Origin: Augochlora pura | Lineage: Eukaryota; Arthropoda; Insecta; Hymenoptera; Halictidae | DNA: 64,000 nt | Reading direction: 5' to 3' | Assembly: GCF_028453695.1 (NCBI RefSeq) | Contig: NC_135778.1 | Span: 26,587,214 to 26,651,213, forward strand | Shown: in pieces, positions 12,881-24,819 of the stretch | Numbering within the stretch: position 1 is the stretch's first letter | Layout of the letters: every line of letters starts with the position of its first letter | The notes under the pieces: model-generated | What the model was told of the DNA's origin: nothing | Databases searched by the model: none | The model's input: only the letters and a program-made list of their open reading frames with translations | Translations under genes and position numbers: made by a program

Positions 12881-13460
12881 GTGACTGTGTTCAGAGGTGG
12901 GAGTAGAATAGTGACGGCATATGGCCAGACAAGTGGTTTAGGTCGGTCTGCGTGCAGACAGGTAGAGAGTAAAAGCATGTAGTCAGACGAGTGATATTAG
13001 ACTATCCTGTAGTCAGGCAAGGGGAATAGGGACAACCTGTAGTTACACGAGTGGTATAAGGATAGTATATAGTCAGACAAGTGGTACAATGTCAGTATGG
13101 AGGTGGACAAGTGTTGCAATAATATTCTCTAATCAGAAAAGCGGTGCACTAATAGTCTATAGACAGACAAGTGCTATAATGGCAGTTGACAATGAGACAG
13201 ATGGTATAGAGACAGTCTATTATCGCCAGAAAAGTAGTATAATGACAGTCTATAGTTTGACAAGTGGTATAAAGACGGTCTATAAGTCAAACAAGTAGTC
13301 CAGGAACGATTTAGAGTCAACTTAGTAAAACGAGTAGACGGTCTTTACTCAGACAATAAGTACAAAGACAGTGTCTGATCCTATATATCCTACAATTCTA
13401 CTTGCCTTTCTTTCCCTGTTCCACTAGCTCAATACTCTCCTGCGTCTTTCGAACTCTTTT
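12881..13460 (+). repeat. Degenerate minisatellite array, CAGACAAGT family, copy A3
   Basis: About fifteen units of 30-31 bp with the core cagacaagtggtataatg and spacer acagtctata run to about 13370. The last part (13375-13435) switches orientation (caattctacttgcc, tgttccactag). The array is non-coding. It is about 2 kb from the oppositely oriented array A4. Confidence 0.85.
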
Positions 13461-15474
13461 ACGCGTACTTCAACCACAAGTCCATCTCCAAATTGCGGAT
13501 TTTATGCACTTGCGCAAAATGCACTGCCGCAATTTCGACAAGTATTCTCATGATAAAAATTGTTAAGATTCAACGCATTATCTTAGACTTACTAACGGTA
13601 TTACAAGTAACAACGACCTGCTAATGGACTTCTATTCCTTACGACTGACGCAGACAATTTTTATTTCGCATACAAATTCCCAGTCTATCCGCTGCAATTG
13701 TTTTGCGTCTAAGTCCCCAGCATTCTCCGGCGTCTCCTTGGAAACGGTGCACCGCCTAAATAGAAGCTGCATTACATTTCTTGCGTCTGGTTTTAGGGAG
13801 TGTGTATCGATGCAGAGCGCCCGCGCGCAAACTGTTACGGATACACGGGTCCGCACACTTAAGGCGGCGCCACACTAATGCACGTACACTTAAGTTGGCC
13901 GCCAGTAACTACGGCTGCTTACAGAAGCTTCCGACACTTTCTGCCGAGCCGCCCCTGAGCCCCCGACCCCGGACCGCCGCCTCTCACGGCATCATTATCA
14001 TCCATTTGCTAATACAACAAGATAAATTGCCCTTCCTTGTTGCACCGTTACCCTACCTGGCAAGTTTTCTGGCCGTGGTTCGGAAGCGCGCAGCGGCCGC
14101 CGATGAAACACGGTTTCTTTAACCCCCCCTCCCCCTCCACTGCCGCCCATCGTCTGATCCTTTTTGTTTCCTTTTCTTTATGCCGTAAACGGCCGCCGGC
14201 TTAAGTGCGTTACCCACAGGAAAGTTACGGGTTACGGATAATTTTCTGGCACCTCATCGTTCCGTTCGAACGCTACGTGGAAATTACTTTCGCTCGTTAA
14301 AATCTTCCCCCGAATTCTCGGATAATTATCAACGCGGCGTCCTCTCGTCCCGCGACGACGTGAAACGGCGGCGGTCGCGCGATCATTGGCTACGTGCAAA
14401 CCGACAGGTGTGTTCATCGCGAATGTGTGTTAAAGGGCGTGGCGCACTTCCATCCTGTTATTACGTGTTTAGTTTAATTTGCACGGCACAGCGTGCAGGA
14501 TTTCCGTATATAAAGACCGGGCAAATATTTTGCCCGATTTCGAATTGCGATCCGAGCTCTCGCCGTTTGCCATCGACCGCGGTGTTTCCGACGTTGTTTT
14601 TACTTCTGTAACGGGAAATTTGTTCCGCCGCGCGACACCCGCGCTATATACTTTGTTATCGAATTTAAGCCGGTCTACTTAAGAATTCATCGGGTCGATA
14701 TTACGCAACCGCGCGAATTCGCCCCCGACGGTAATTGTTTCCGTGGCGTGGACAACGAGTATGCAAATTTCGCAGCTCGGTAACTGCATAATGCAGGCGC
14801 CCGGCACGCTTCCATTCTTGTTAATCATTAATGGTTTCTTATCCCCTGATGAACCGCTGATGCTACGCCCCCGCGGGCAATGAGAAGTCGTTACGTTTGC
14901 GCTTGTGACAAAATTATAAATGGTATTTATCGATCGAGCCCCAGTTACACCGGCGGTTTACGGGCTGCGAAGCGAGTCGACTTGACGCGAAGCGTGACTA
15001 TCCTTCCGTTCAAGAAGAGGGCATACTCGGAATTCATTTCCAGAGCCTTTCATTTTCTCTCTCGCTAATTTCACGTTTTCCCCCCTCTGTCTGTGACAGT
15101 TTAAAAAATCGATTTTCTACATTTATTTGAAAGCAGCGGCGCATCCAGGCGCCATGAATAATAAACGGTAAAGGACGAGTCGATTCTATCGCGCGATCGG
15201 TGGTGCTGAACCTGCCATTTGCCAATGATGCCCTGAGAAGGACGTGGCGATCGACGTACTCGCGTGACCGCGATAATAATCTACTGTTTCGCAGTGTTTA
15301 GGAGCATGGAAAAATTAATTGATCGTCGAAGGTCAATTGTGAATCTCGTTCTTAATTCTTTTCTTATCTCAGTCCTCGCGAGAAACCCTTGCGAGCACTG
15401 GAAAATTATTCCGGATACTTTAGATATTGTTGGTACCATTTTCTTTGCGTTACTTATATTCGTTACTATATATT
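13461..15474. other. Non-coding unique DNA
   Basis: No exon, RNA gene or transposon is recognised. GC-rich stretches at 13800-14110 and 14200-14420 hold overlapping chance frames. This block is the spacer between the inverted minisatellite arrays A3 and A4. Confidence 0.6.
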
Positions 15475-16235
15475 CTACCTGTTGTCTGATTTCGTGCCAT
15501 GCATTCTACTTGCCTGACTGCATATCGTATGTTCCACTTGACGACTACGCTCGATATATTCTACTCGTCTAAACTCGTGCTATACATTTTGCTTGTCTGA
15601 TTACGTAGCTTACGTTCTAGTTGTCTGAGTGCATACGATACATTCTACTTGTCTGAGTGCATACGTTATGTTCCACTTGTCCGGGTGCATACGATACTTG
15701 CTACTTGTCCGAGTGCATACGTTATATTCTACTTGTCTGAGTGAATACCTTACATTCTACTTGGATGAGTGTATACGATAGATTCTACTTGTCTTAGTGC
15801 ATACGATAGATTCTACTTGTTTGAGTGCATACCATCCTAATTTACTTGCCTTTTTACGTACCATCTTCATCTACTCTTCTGTCTACATACCGTCCTGATT
15901 TACTTGTCTCTTTACGTGCCATACTCTTCTATTAGGTTGGTGCCTATGAAATGTCGGATGTTTAAGTAAATATATAAAACTGTACATCTTTTTTTCAAAA
16001 GCCATTGATTTAATCAATGTGCCCCATACGTTTCAATACACTTTTCTCAACGCCATTTTAATCGTACCATCCTAATCTACTTGTCCTACCACGTAACCCC
16101 TATCTCCTTGCCTGACTACGTATCATTCTCATCTACCTGCCTTTATGTACCATCTCTGTTCCACTTACACGCTCGCACATCGTCCCTGATCCACTTTCCC
16201 GAGCACACATTCTATTATTCACTCTTTTGATTCAT
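15475..16235 (-). repeat. Minisatellite array, CAGACAAGT family, inverted copy A4
   Basis: The family is inverted here. From 15595 the unit is a very regular 28 bp, with consensus GTCTGAGTGCATACG followed by ATAYATTCTACTT, in about eight consecutive copies. More degenerate units lie on both sides. The array is interrupted at 15932-16064 by a mariner fragment and resumes with taccatcctaatctacttgtcc. The insertion therefore post-dates the array. Confidence 0.9.
15932..16064 (-). mobile_element. Truncated mariner element (one terminal repeat plus transposase C-terminus)
   Basis: TTAGGTTGGTGCCTATGAAA at 15932, preceded by a TA dinucleotide, is a typical mariner terminal inverted repeat. On the minus strand, bases from about 16060 inward read KWR-stop-EKCIETYGAH-stop, the family's conserved C-terminal end, which carries an in-frame stop within the W..KCIE motif. 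The catalytic D,D34D region and the other terminus are missing. The fragment is about 130 bp, so it is a dead relic lying inside minisatellite array A4. Confidence 0.85.
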
Positions 16236-18339
16236 CTATCCAAGGTCTCCGCGTGCAACAACGTTCCCGGAAAATCTGTCGCAATAATTTTGTGGCCGCC
16301 GTTAATGCGAGAAGGACTTAATGAGTGGAAAATTCGTGTGGTCAGGTTTCCCCGTGTCACCGACTGGCGCGGCTCACGAAACATCGTCATCGATCATTCA
16401 TAGCTGTCAGTCGGCACGCAATTGATAACAGTTGTTCCGCTCTCATGGTACACGAACTGTTTACGGCGACTTGAATATGCATGCGTTCACCCGTTAAAGC
16501 GTCGTTTTGCCGCCTTCGTTTTCATTTTTCTCTTTCCTGGTTCCGCGAGAGACGATGGGCGTTTAACGAGTGTACAGCCAGCGGAGGAAGTCTCGGCGGC
16601 TACGAACGCCGTTCGGCTTACGTCAAGTACGAAAATACCACGTGGCACGTGTGTCTTCCAGCTTAAGCATGGGTATGCGCCGGTAAACAACGATCTATTG
16701 ATTCCCTGGCATGGACACGGGCAAAAAAAGGAGCAGCGGAGAGAGCGGGGCGCGGGCTTCGATTTACGATTTCGCCGTGATGAAAAAGAGAATGGAAGGG
16801 TCGGACCGGTAAAAATCGAGGAAAGAAAACGCGGCTATGTTTGATAGCGGATCCAAGCAATTTCCGTTTCGGCTTGTGCGTTTCTGTTGCAACAAAGGTC
16901 CGCCGTGTAATCAGCGAAAAATACCAGCGACGCGGATCGATATCGTTCCGCCTGGTGCTTTTTTTTTTGCCGCGGGACGCGCGGAATTCTCGCGACCGCG
17001 CGCGAAAGAAAATTGGTAATTCGCGGGCGGAAGGTATTAGCGTCGTTCTCGCGGAAAACCGACGGCCGAGAGAGTACCGCCCGACGGATACGGTTTATAA
17101 ACGGCGTGTCCCCATGGCAATACTCTCTCTCCCCCTATATTCGAAAGCGGAGCCCGCGGAAACTGAGCTCGACACGCCACGTCCAATTTATGCGTGCGTT
17201 TTGAAGAGCTGTCACGCGCGACCTGCTTTCTACGAAAATTTGCTTATTAACGTCGCCCCGCGGCCGGGAATAATGTTAATATTTCACTTGGGGCGGCGAG
17301 CGCATTACCGATGACACGATTCCGCGCTATTACTTTTATGATCGCGGTTTTCATGCCCGCTCCGACGATTTAGGCCGCGTGAATTAAAGCCACGCGCGGC
17401 ACGGGGGAACGGTACAGGTCGATTCGAATGCGCGGGTTTACCCCGGAGCGACGCCGGGTCTAAATGACGACACGCGCTCGGAGGAAGGACGCCGCCGCGC
17501 GGATGTCGCCGGGAAGAATACAGGGCGAAATTACTAAACATGAATTCCGTCGATGTAAAGGTTACGACGGGCGCGAGCGCGCGAGCGCGCAAGCCACGTT
17601 GAAACTGGCAGCGTTGTTTGCGCTGCCGGAAGGCATTTTCAAACGACTAAAGGGACACGCTGCCCCGGGGACACGAAATCGCACGTACATACAATGTCGG
17701 ATACGCCATTATGGACATGCGTTTACCTTCCAATTAATTCGTTCCTTGCCCTCCTGTTCAAACGAACTTGTCCCGGGGGAAGCCGCCAAGAATACCTCGT
17801 AAACGCTTCGACTACCTTTTCCGAAGGTATTCCCTTACTGTTCCGCGTTGCTCAGAAAGTTCGGATCCGCCGGTTGCCCGGGGAATATTTTTTCGTGCGT
17901 CCGGTTCTTGGAACGTCGATAATTTTTCACGTGTTCCGCACCGTCGCTCGCAATCACGGGACGCGAAAATTCTCGCTTATGAGTAGCTGCGCCGTACCTA
18001 TAGCCAGCCGGAAATTAATCCAAGGGAACGCATTTACATCGACGGAACGCTTATTCTGAAACTGAATGCCGCCTGCGGCGACAGTCAATAAATTTCACAA
18101 ATGTATTCTCGGTCTATTTTAGCGCCTCCATCGCAGAAAAAGAGGACGCGTCGACGGTGACTGCTGGCAGCGCATTCTTCATTAGGATATTGCCGCATAT
18201 ATTATTATTATACGGACGTAAGCCGCAGTTTAGACTCCGTAGAGCGGTGGCGTGTTTCTAGTTCTTGGCCCTGCCCTATTTTCCTTAAACAACTTGCCCT
18301 CCCTCGATTATCTCTTCAATTAAAATTTTTAAATATCAA

Positions 18340-18560
18340 ACTCTTTTCTGTACACCACCCCCACTTCCAGATTGGCTCCGCCTTCTTCTCTTGCTCCTCC
18401 TTCTTCTCGCCTGTCGGATTACGTTATCGAAGCTGTTGCTATGGGTTTGTCAAAAAAAACTGCAGAAAATAGTGGTCGCATCTTTACTAATTTATTGGTT
18501 AACTAATACCCCAGAGGTTGGATCCTCAGACTCCTCCCCATTCAACTGTTCCTCCTACTT
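18340..18560 (-). repeat. CTCCGCC/CTCCTTC motif cluster
   Basis: A degenerate run of cacccccacttcc, ggctccgcc, gctcctccttcttc, actcctcccc and gctcctctt repeats. It is related in style to the CCGCCC cluster at 10.4 kb. The pyrimidine-rich strand is the + strand. No coding frame is evident. Confidence 0.45.
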
Positions 18561-18880
18561 CTGCTCCTCTTACTCTTTCCAAGTATTGACCTAATATTGT
18601 GACCGAGCTAGTAGTTAGCTTATAGAGAGCTAGGGCTATGTGCGCATTGGCTATGCGCTTCCTTCTCCTTGCTCCCAAGCACCGTACACTACTTCGACAC
18701 CGCTCTGATTACACCGGCATTTAATTTTTCCTTTTTATTTCTCATTAATTTGACCTTAACCTTCTCACCAAGTAAACGAAATATATAGAGTTAAATACAA
18801 GATAGCGTCCGTGCATCGAGGCACGCCCAGCACTGCGCCCGGTACCTTTGATCGCCAAGTTCGTTAGGGTTCACCGTGGT

Positions 18881-18917
18881 CGCTCTAACGCGTTTCTTTC
18901 TCTGGTTTCAGGTGAGT
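18881..18917 (+). promoter_or_regulatory. Candidate recursive-splicing ratchet point (zero-length exon)
   Basis: In order, the + strand shows CTCTAAC (18883-18889, branch-site-like, with the branch A at 18888), a pyrimidine-rich tract (18891-18909), CAG ending at 18911, and immediately GTGAGT (18912-18917). The acceptor and donor consensus are fused with no exon between them, which is the defining layout of recursive splice sites described in long Drosophila introns. The branch-to-AG distance of 23 nt is normal. The strand agrees with the heph exon 39.6 kb downstream. Use of the site is inferred from sequence only. Confidence 0.6.
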
Positions 18918-20394
18918 GTCCCGGAATTCCAGTACGCTCGAGGGACGGCCGCGTCCCTGACGATGGTAAGCCATAAAGCAATGTACTCCCGTTTCACCCG
19001 CGGCGTGCACGAGCCCGCCGTGTTCCGCCCACACCACGGCCGGCTCTGATTTCGCTGGCGGTTGCGTCACGCGCGGAGCCACCCTCGCTTCTCGCCGACT
19101 CTCGGATGAACAAGGGGATGGGGTAGGCTTCGGCTAATACCCCGAGACATCCTTCTTAATTAACGTCGCGATATATACCGTTCTTTTGCACGATTAACCG
19201 ACTTGCAGCCTGGCCGCGTTAGGATCCCGGCGAGGAACGGCGCGGCGCAGCGGCCGCCGTTGCTCCAGACACATATCCGCCGGGAGCCGAGGAACCTCGG
19301 CGCAAGTGGGTCATTATAATCGGCAGCAGCACGTGCCGCTGCTGTTCGGGGAATACTTTCTATACGCGGCCGGGGGCTTCCCGCGTCTACGTGGCTGGAA
19401 ATTTTTCTTTCTCGTTGGACACGGTGTCTAGAGGATGCATGTTGGCTTTGATGAATGGATCCGCCGCCGAGTGACACCTCGCGCAGTTTAGGAGGCTTTG
19501 ATAAATAGCCCGACGGTTTCTACGGAACGTGTACAGGGTGGATGCGTGTTGTTGACCGTACGCAATTTTTGCGGATACGACGTCGTGTCCCGGGGTTGGC
19601 ATCGACAATCGGCGAGCAAGCTGCTAAATATTTATCGCGTTTTTAATACGCCGAGCAGCGCTAGGGTCGCAAGCGTACTCGCAATCACGTGCCTTACACC
19701 GACCTCGTTAAAGTGAGGCGTGTCCCCCGAAAATTAGATAGAACCTATTTGTATATCATCAGGACGGTCGCCAAGGGTTGCGGCGTATAGGGGTATGTAA
19801 CGAGTGGAGAATCGTTCCGACGCTGCGCCGTGAATATTGAACCTCGTACGATCTTCCAGCAGTCCCTTTCCCAATTAATACGTAGAAAAAACCTATCTCG
19901 CGAGACTGGAGGCCGTCGCCGGCGCACCAGACATTTTCCTGTCGATTTTCGTTGCTCCTCCTTTGCCCCGGGGTTATTTTCGTTTTCCGCATGAACAAGG
20001 GTAGGCCTTATCAACCGGGAGTAAACCTCCGGATATCGTCGAATTTAAACATGTTCCCGAGGCGGCCGATCGTTGTACAAGTCAGCCATTACCACTTACA
20101 CGTATTTTCTCTCCCCCTTTCCGCGCCTCATTATCGGAGTTCTCCTTTTTCGTGTGCCCGGCCCCCCGCACCGCGATACATAAACGAGCCTTCTTTACGG
20201 CGTAATAAAAGGGGCCGCCCTAGGTTACACGGTTTAGATTGAATTTCGGTCGGTTCATTAGCATTTACTTCGCGGAATATTGTTTTCGTTCGCTATCACC
20301 GGCGAGTGTATTTCACGGGGGCGCCAGGGCCGAGGATCAACTGCCATTTCCATGATAATTCTGCGCCATTGGGACAGACGAGTTTTACTACAAG

Positions 20395-20830
20395 ATCGAA
20401 GTTGAGAGACTAATAGTGTAGGCGACCTATGAGGTCCTAGATTATGGAGTACTAATTAGCAGTCTCTAAACGTTCGAGATTTGGTTCACTAACGTGGATG
20501 TTAAGATTCAAATCTCTAGCTCTATGAGGTCCTAATTTTTGAAGTCAAAATCAGGAACACCTTAGCTCCTAGATCATAATGCTTCAGACTTCTGACTGTA
20601 GGATGTCCTAATTTTTGAAGTAAAACTCGGGAACTCTAGGAGAACTTAGGACTAGGAGGTCCTAATGTTTAAAGTCACAATCAGAAACTCTTTTCCTCCT
20701 AGGTCATAATGCTTTCTGTCCTAGCTTGCAAGTCTTCACGTTTTAGACACCAAATTATTGAAGGTGCCAATTATTGAGTGTACTAGAGTCTCTGATTCTT
20801 AACTATTCAAAGTCCCAAATTGCACAGTAA
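20395..20830 (+). repeat. Degenerate tandem repeat (GAGGTCCTAATTTTTGAAGT)
   Basis: Units of about 55-80 bp repeat the elements gaggtcctaatttttgaagt, aatcaggaactc and tcctagatcataatgcttc. The best copies start near 20524, 20603 and 20657. It is AT-rich and non-coding. Confidence 0.75.
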
Positions 20831-21639
20831 CCGTTCGAGGTCTTATCTAAAAAAATTCCGATGTTTAATACCCCCGATGCTACGAAGTCCGAACCGTTGC
20901 TGCATCTGAAATGTTGGCAACCCTCTCGCTCGCCTTGGGACCGAGCGCGTCTGCACGAATATAAGGGGATTGCCACATCACTCTGGGCGAAGGAGGAGAA
21001 TAAACATTGACGGCTCCAAAATTTCAATTTTCGCGTCGCTTCAGCGAAATTTCTTTCGCCCCCGTGGAAAGGCCGGGGGAGAGGGGGAGGGGGGGGGGGG
21101 GTGGGTGGCGAGGGTAGACCGCGATCAACTTCGCGGAAATTACTACGGACTTTCTATCGAGCGAACAGAGGAGGAAAATTTCGATGGGCTTTCTTGCACG
21201 GCGAGAAAATTCCCGGGGAAAGCGTCTCGACGCACGCTTTGATGTTCCGGGACGCGCGCGCGCTCGCGCACCGGCCTCGGCGCGAACACGAGCTTTCCCC
21301 TTTGAAAGCCTCCGCCGTGAACGAAAGAAAGGCAGATGGGCGAGCGAAAAGAAGCTCACGGGAAACATTCGCTCAGAGGGAGAGTAAATCGCGCCTCCGA
21401 AACGAGGGGAATTTTCGTGTCGAGTGTCGTTCCGTTCGGCGAAATGGGACGCGTGCCAATCGTTTGTTCGCGATAAATATCGCGTTTGCGATAAGGATGC
21501 CGGATCACCATATGGAACACGAACCCTCTCTCATCGATCAACTCACTGTTCATCTCGAATTTGAAAAATGATTGCCTCCTTTCTGTCCCGATATTACTTA
21601 TTCATCCTACGTAGTGCGGCCCGAACGTTTTGTATTTTT
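20831..21639. other. Non-coding GC-rich DNA with a poly-G tract
   Basis: Nothing recognisable apart from a 13-G run at 21089-21101. Overlapping open frames on both strands around 21020-21570 follow from GC-rich, Arg-heavy composition and have no recognised domain. Confidence 0.6.
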
Positions 21640-22290
21640 ATCTGTAACTTCCGGGTAAATCATCATTATTCCGTGACAGGTTTTTAGACCATTCTTCAAT
21701 GGTTATGCAACAACCTTGTCGAGTATAAAATAATCGAGTTTTCAATTAGAAAATTTCCAAAAGTCGTTTTCGACTCGAAACACAATTTCTATTGTAACTT
21801 TGCTAAAAATAATTATTATTGCTTGAAAATATTTGACCGCATTCTTTAATAATCATTTAACAATCGTGCGAAGTTTGAAAATTTTACATGCAACATTGTT
21901 CCTTTAAAAAATTCCAAAAGAGCGCTTTACAGTCAGACTGTTGCTGCTGTAACTTCGTTAAAAATTATTACTATAAACTAGAAAAATGTTGAGGCATTTT
22001 TCAGTAGTTACTTAATAATTCTGCGAAGTTTGGAGTTATTACATTACATACTTTTCTCTTAAAAAATTCTCATGTGTATCACTTTCTATCCAGAAACTTA
22101 ATTCAGAATGCTCAACAATTTTGTGAATAAATTGCACTGTAACCTTGTTAGACAATTCAATAATTTATAGAAAAAAAGTGACTGCATTCTCGAACAGTCG
22201 CTTAACAATCGAGCAATATCTGAAAGCGTGTCACTCGGTACATTCTGCTTGAAAAATGTCCAAAGATGGCGTCCACCGGTGACGTTCTCC
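21640..22290 (+). repeat. Four-copy AT-rich tandem repeat (~150-190 bp unit)
   Basis: The element TGTAACTTNGTTAAAAATTA, followed by gcattctttaataatc-, acaatcgtgcgaagtttg- and cctttaaaaaattcc-like segments, recurs at 21643, 21793, 21948 and 22138. Copies are diverged. No coding frame is conserved between them. Confidence 0.8.
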
Positions 22291-24819
22291 ACTGTAATCG
22301 AAGCGGGTAAGTGTTTTCATTTTTCAGCCCTCCGCGCGGCCCTCGGTAATTGACCTTTGGGGGAAGTGAGATCGAGTCCCGATCAAGTAGAACTGCACCG
22401 GATTCCCTTATTCGGAATCCCCGGAGCACATTTTCCACCCCTATAGCCATTTCCGTCTAGCAGAGGCGGTTCAGCCTCGACGAATGGAATTTCCGTGCCG
22501 CGAATCGCGCGGAATCTATTTTCGCGGCGGAGTGACGTATTCGCGGCTCAGCATCGCGCAAGTGAAAGTAATCTATCATACGACCTATAACGCGATATCC
22601 CGCCACTCGGAACGGGAGATCCTCTTCTTGGCTCGATCCCTCGCCGCCCCAAGAAATTCCCGAGCCCACGGTATCTTGACATTTCCCCCTTCGGTGGTTT
22701 CCCGGGGAAGGCGCGCGGCTCGTCAGTGACTGCCAAATTCAATTATGTTCCATTCCCCGTGAAAACCTACGTCGATTATTCCTCGCGGAGGTTCTCCCTG
22801 CGACGGCTCGTTCCTGAAATAATCGCGCGTCACTGAACGGTGGACAGTCCACGTTTCACTGTCACTGTCTCGGCAAATAACATCGAAATTAGGCTGTTAA
22901 AAAATAATGAAAGAAATAGTTTTCAATCGAAGCTAGCATACACAACTCTTAAAAGCAGGGTTTATTTAATTTTTGTGTGATTGCAAGTAATAGCAACATT
23001 TTTTAAATATATTTAATTAATTGTCTAGTAGGCAATTTCTTCTATCATTTAAAAATATTCGCGGCATTTGATGCACTTTTGACTTCAATATATCTTCCGA
23101 ATGACTGTGCCTTCGTATAAAATGAAAAATTTGAATTCTGTTCTGAATTTTCTCTGAGCTATTTTATGGCAATTTTGACGATTATTTAATTTAGTGAATG
23201 GGGCATGTCATAATAGCCGCTTTCAAGCGAAATAACTGGTGAGCTAGAGTTGCTGGAAAATAAGAACAAAGGGAAACTCTGTAGCAATGTTCACGCAGAA
23301 TGGGATAGACTAGGAATTTCATTCTGATTTTTCCTTCACTTTGAGACGCTCCGCGGCGAATGTAGTTTTCGGCGTTTCTTCGAGTTCGAATTCAGTTCGG
23401 TTGTTCTGGTTGGAGCGAGAAACGTGGGAAAAAGGTCTCCGGTACTTTGAGCGTGGGGGTTTTGCAGAGGTTTCATCCCGCCCCGAGCGACTCTCTGTCC
23501 CCTTTCATGCCCCTTGGAACGAACTTTCATCCGTCCTCGTGTGAAAAATGCCGCGATACTGTATCAAGCGGGATCGAAGGTATTCAGCGAACACGGAAAT
23601 GAGTGTGCACTTTCGCGAGTTCGGGCTCGAAAGGAGCCTTTTCACCTTTTCTTCGGGCTGCCGGGACAGTGGAAAGTTTCGACTCGCCGCGGCGGGGGAG
23701 ACGTCGCGGCATTTTTCACCGGGGCGTGCCGAACAGAAAAAAAAGAAAATAGAAGTTTACAGGATGGGAAGCGCGTGTCGTCCGGCGTCCGTAGATTAAT
23801 CACCGGGACGTATCACACCGGCGGGCGAGGGCGTAATTAATCGTGGTTTGATCGCCGTTTCATAAACTGACGAAAAGACCGAGCCTTGTAAACCCGGTTT
23901 TGTCCGCGATCGGTTACAAGAAAAGAGACCCGAATCGATTTTTCGGCGCGCGGATTCGATCTTCTTGCTGTCGCGGCCTTCGTCGATCAGCTGGAACCAT
24001 TCCCGAACCGTGGGGAAACAAAAGGGAGGATCTCGTGGAATCTTGGGTTATCGATGGAGTCGATGATTTTAGAATCTTCCGGAATCCCTGCCTCTCCCCG
24101 ACAGCTCGTAAAATCAGCGCCGAGGGTTACTATAAAACAGCCAGCCCGGTTCCTCGCGTAAAGTCCACTTCCCGTGCTGCCGCGGAGCCCCGTAAAACTC
24201 CGGCGATGAGATGTTCTCGCTTGGAAACATGCATAAGTCATTGCCAGTCGGCCGTCTCGTCCGGCTATCAGATTTATCTGTTCGCCGAAAACCGCGGCGT
24301 CGTCGTACATCGTCCGAAATCGAATCTTTCAACCTGTAAAAATATATCCCGCACGTTCGACACGCGTTTCGCCGGTTCTTTCGGAAATTATCTCGGAATC
24401 CGATAAGGCCACGGGGTTCGAGCACAGGTGGCAAAGAGTTACGCACTTCCGGCACGGCGAATTCGGAAGTTCGATTCCAGACCGGATTCCCAGCTTCATT
24501 CCCGCAGCTGTTAGTCGATCGGCCCCGATAAAGTGGATTCCAGGGGTTAGGGACAAGGGATGGCACCGATCGAACCACGAACACGTAACCGCCGTGCTAT
24601 CTATTAGCTCTCCGCGTGATAAACGATTCGCTTCCTTCCACGTGAACTTCGCACGTAAATCGCCTGGAAAAGGATAAGCCACCGAGGAGGGATTCGACTG
24701 CTTCCTTTCTTTCCGCGGCTGGGGTGGGGGAGGGGGGAGGCCCTCTCAACGGGGGCTGGGTTTCCGATAGACTTGACTAGGCCTTGGCCGGAAGCAGGGA
24801 TAATCAACAGCCTCTTTTA
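22291..24819. other. Non-coding unique DNA
   Basis: No exon or transposon is recognised. An AT-rich part (22860-23300) separates two GC-rich parts (22300-22850, 23340-24780). Long overlapping frames (for example about 168 codons near 23900-24406) occur on both strands without any family resemblance. Confidence 0.6.

Larger units (their letters stand above)
16236..20394. other. Non-coding DNA containing a candidate ratchet point
   Basis: No coding exon is recognised. Overlapping open frames in GC-rich DNA (16420-18060, 18880-19720) have no family resemblance. The CTCCGCC-type motif cluster at 18350-18560 and the recursive-splice signature at 18881-18917 are listed separately. Confidence 0.55.

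Noticed and set aside
24440..24500. B-box-like AGTTCGATTCC suggesting a tRNA gene
   Set aside because: The flanking bases do not pair into a T stem, and no acceptor stem or A box is present.
23900..24584. Overlapping frames of 156-168 codons
   Set aside because: Same composition effect in CpG-rich DNA. No recognisable homology.
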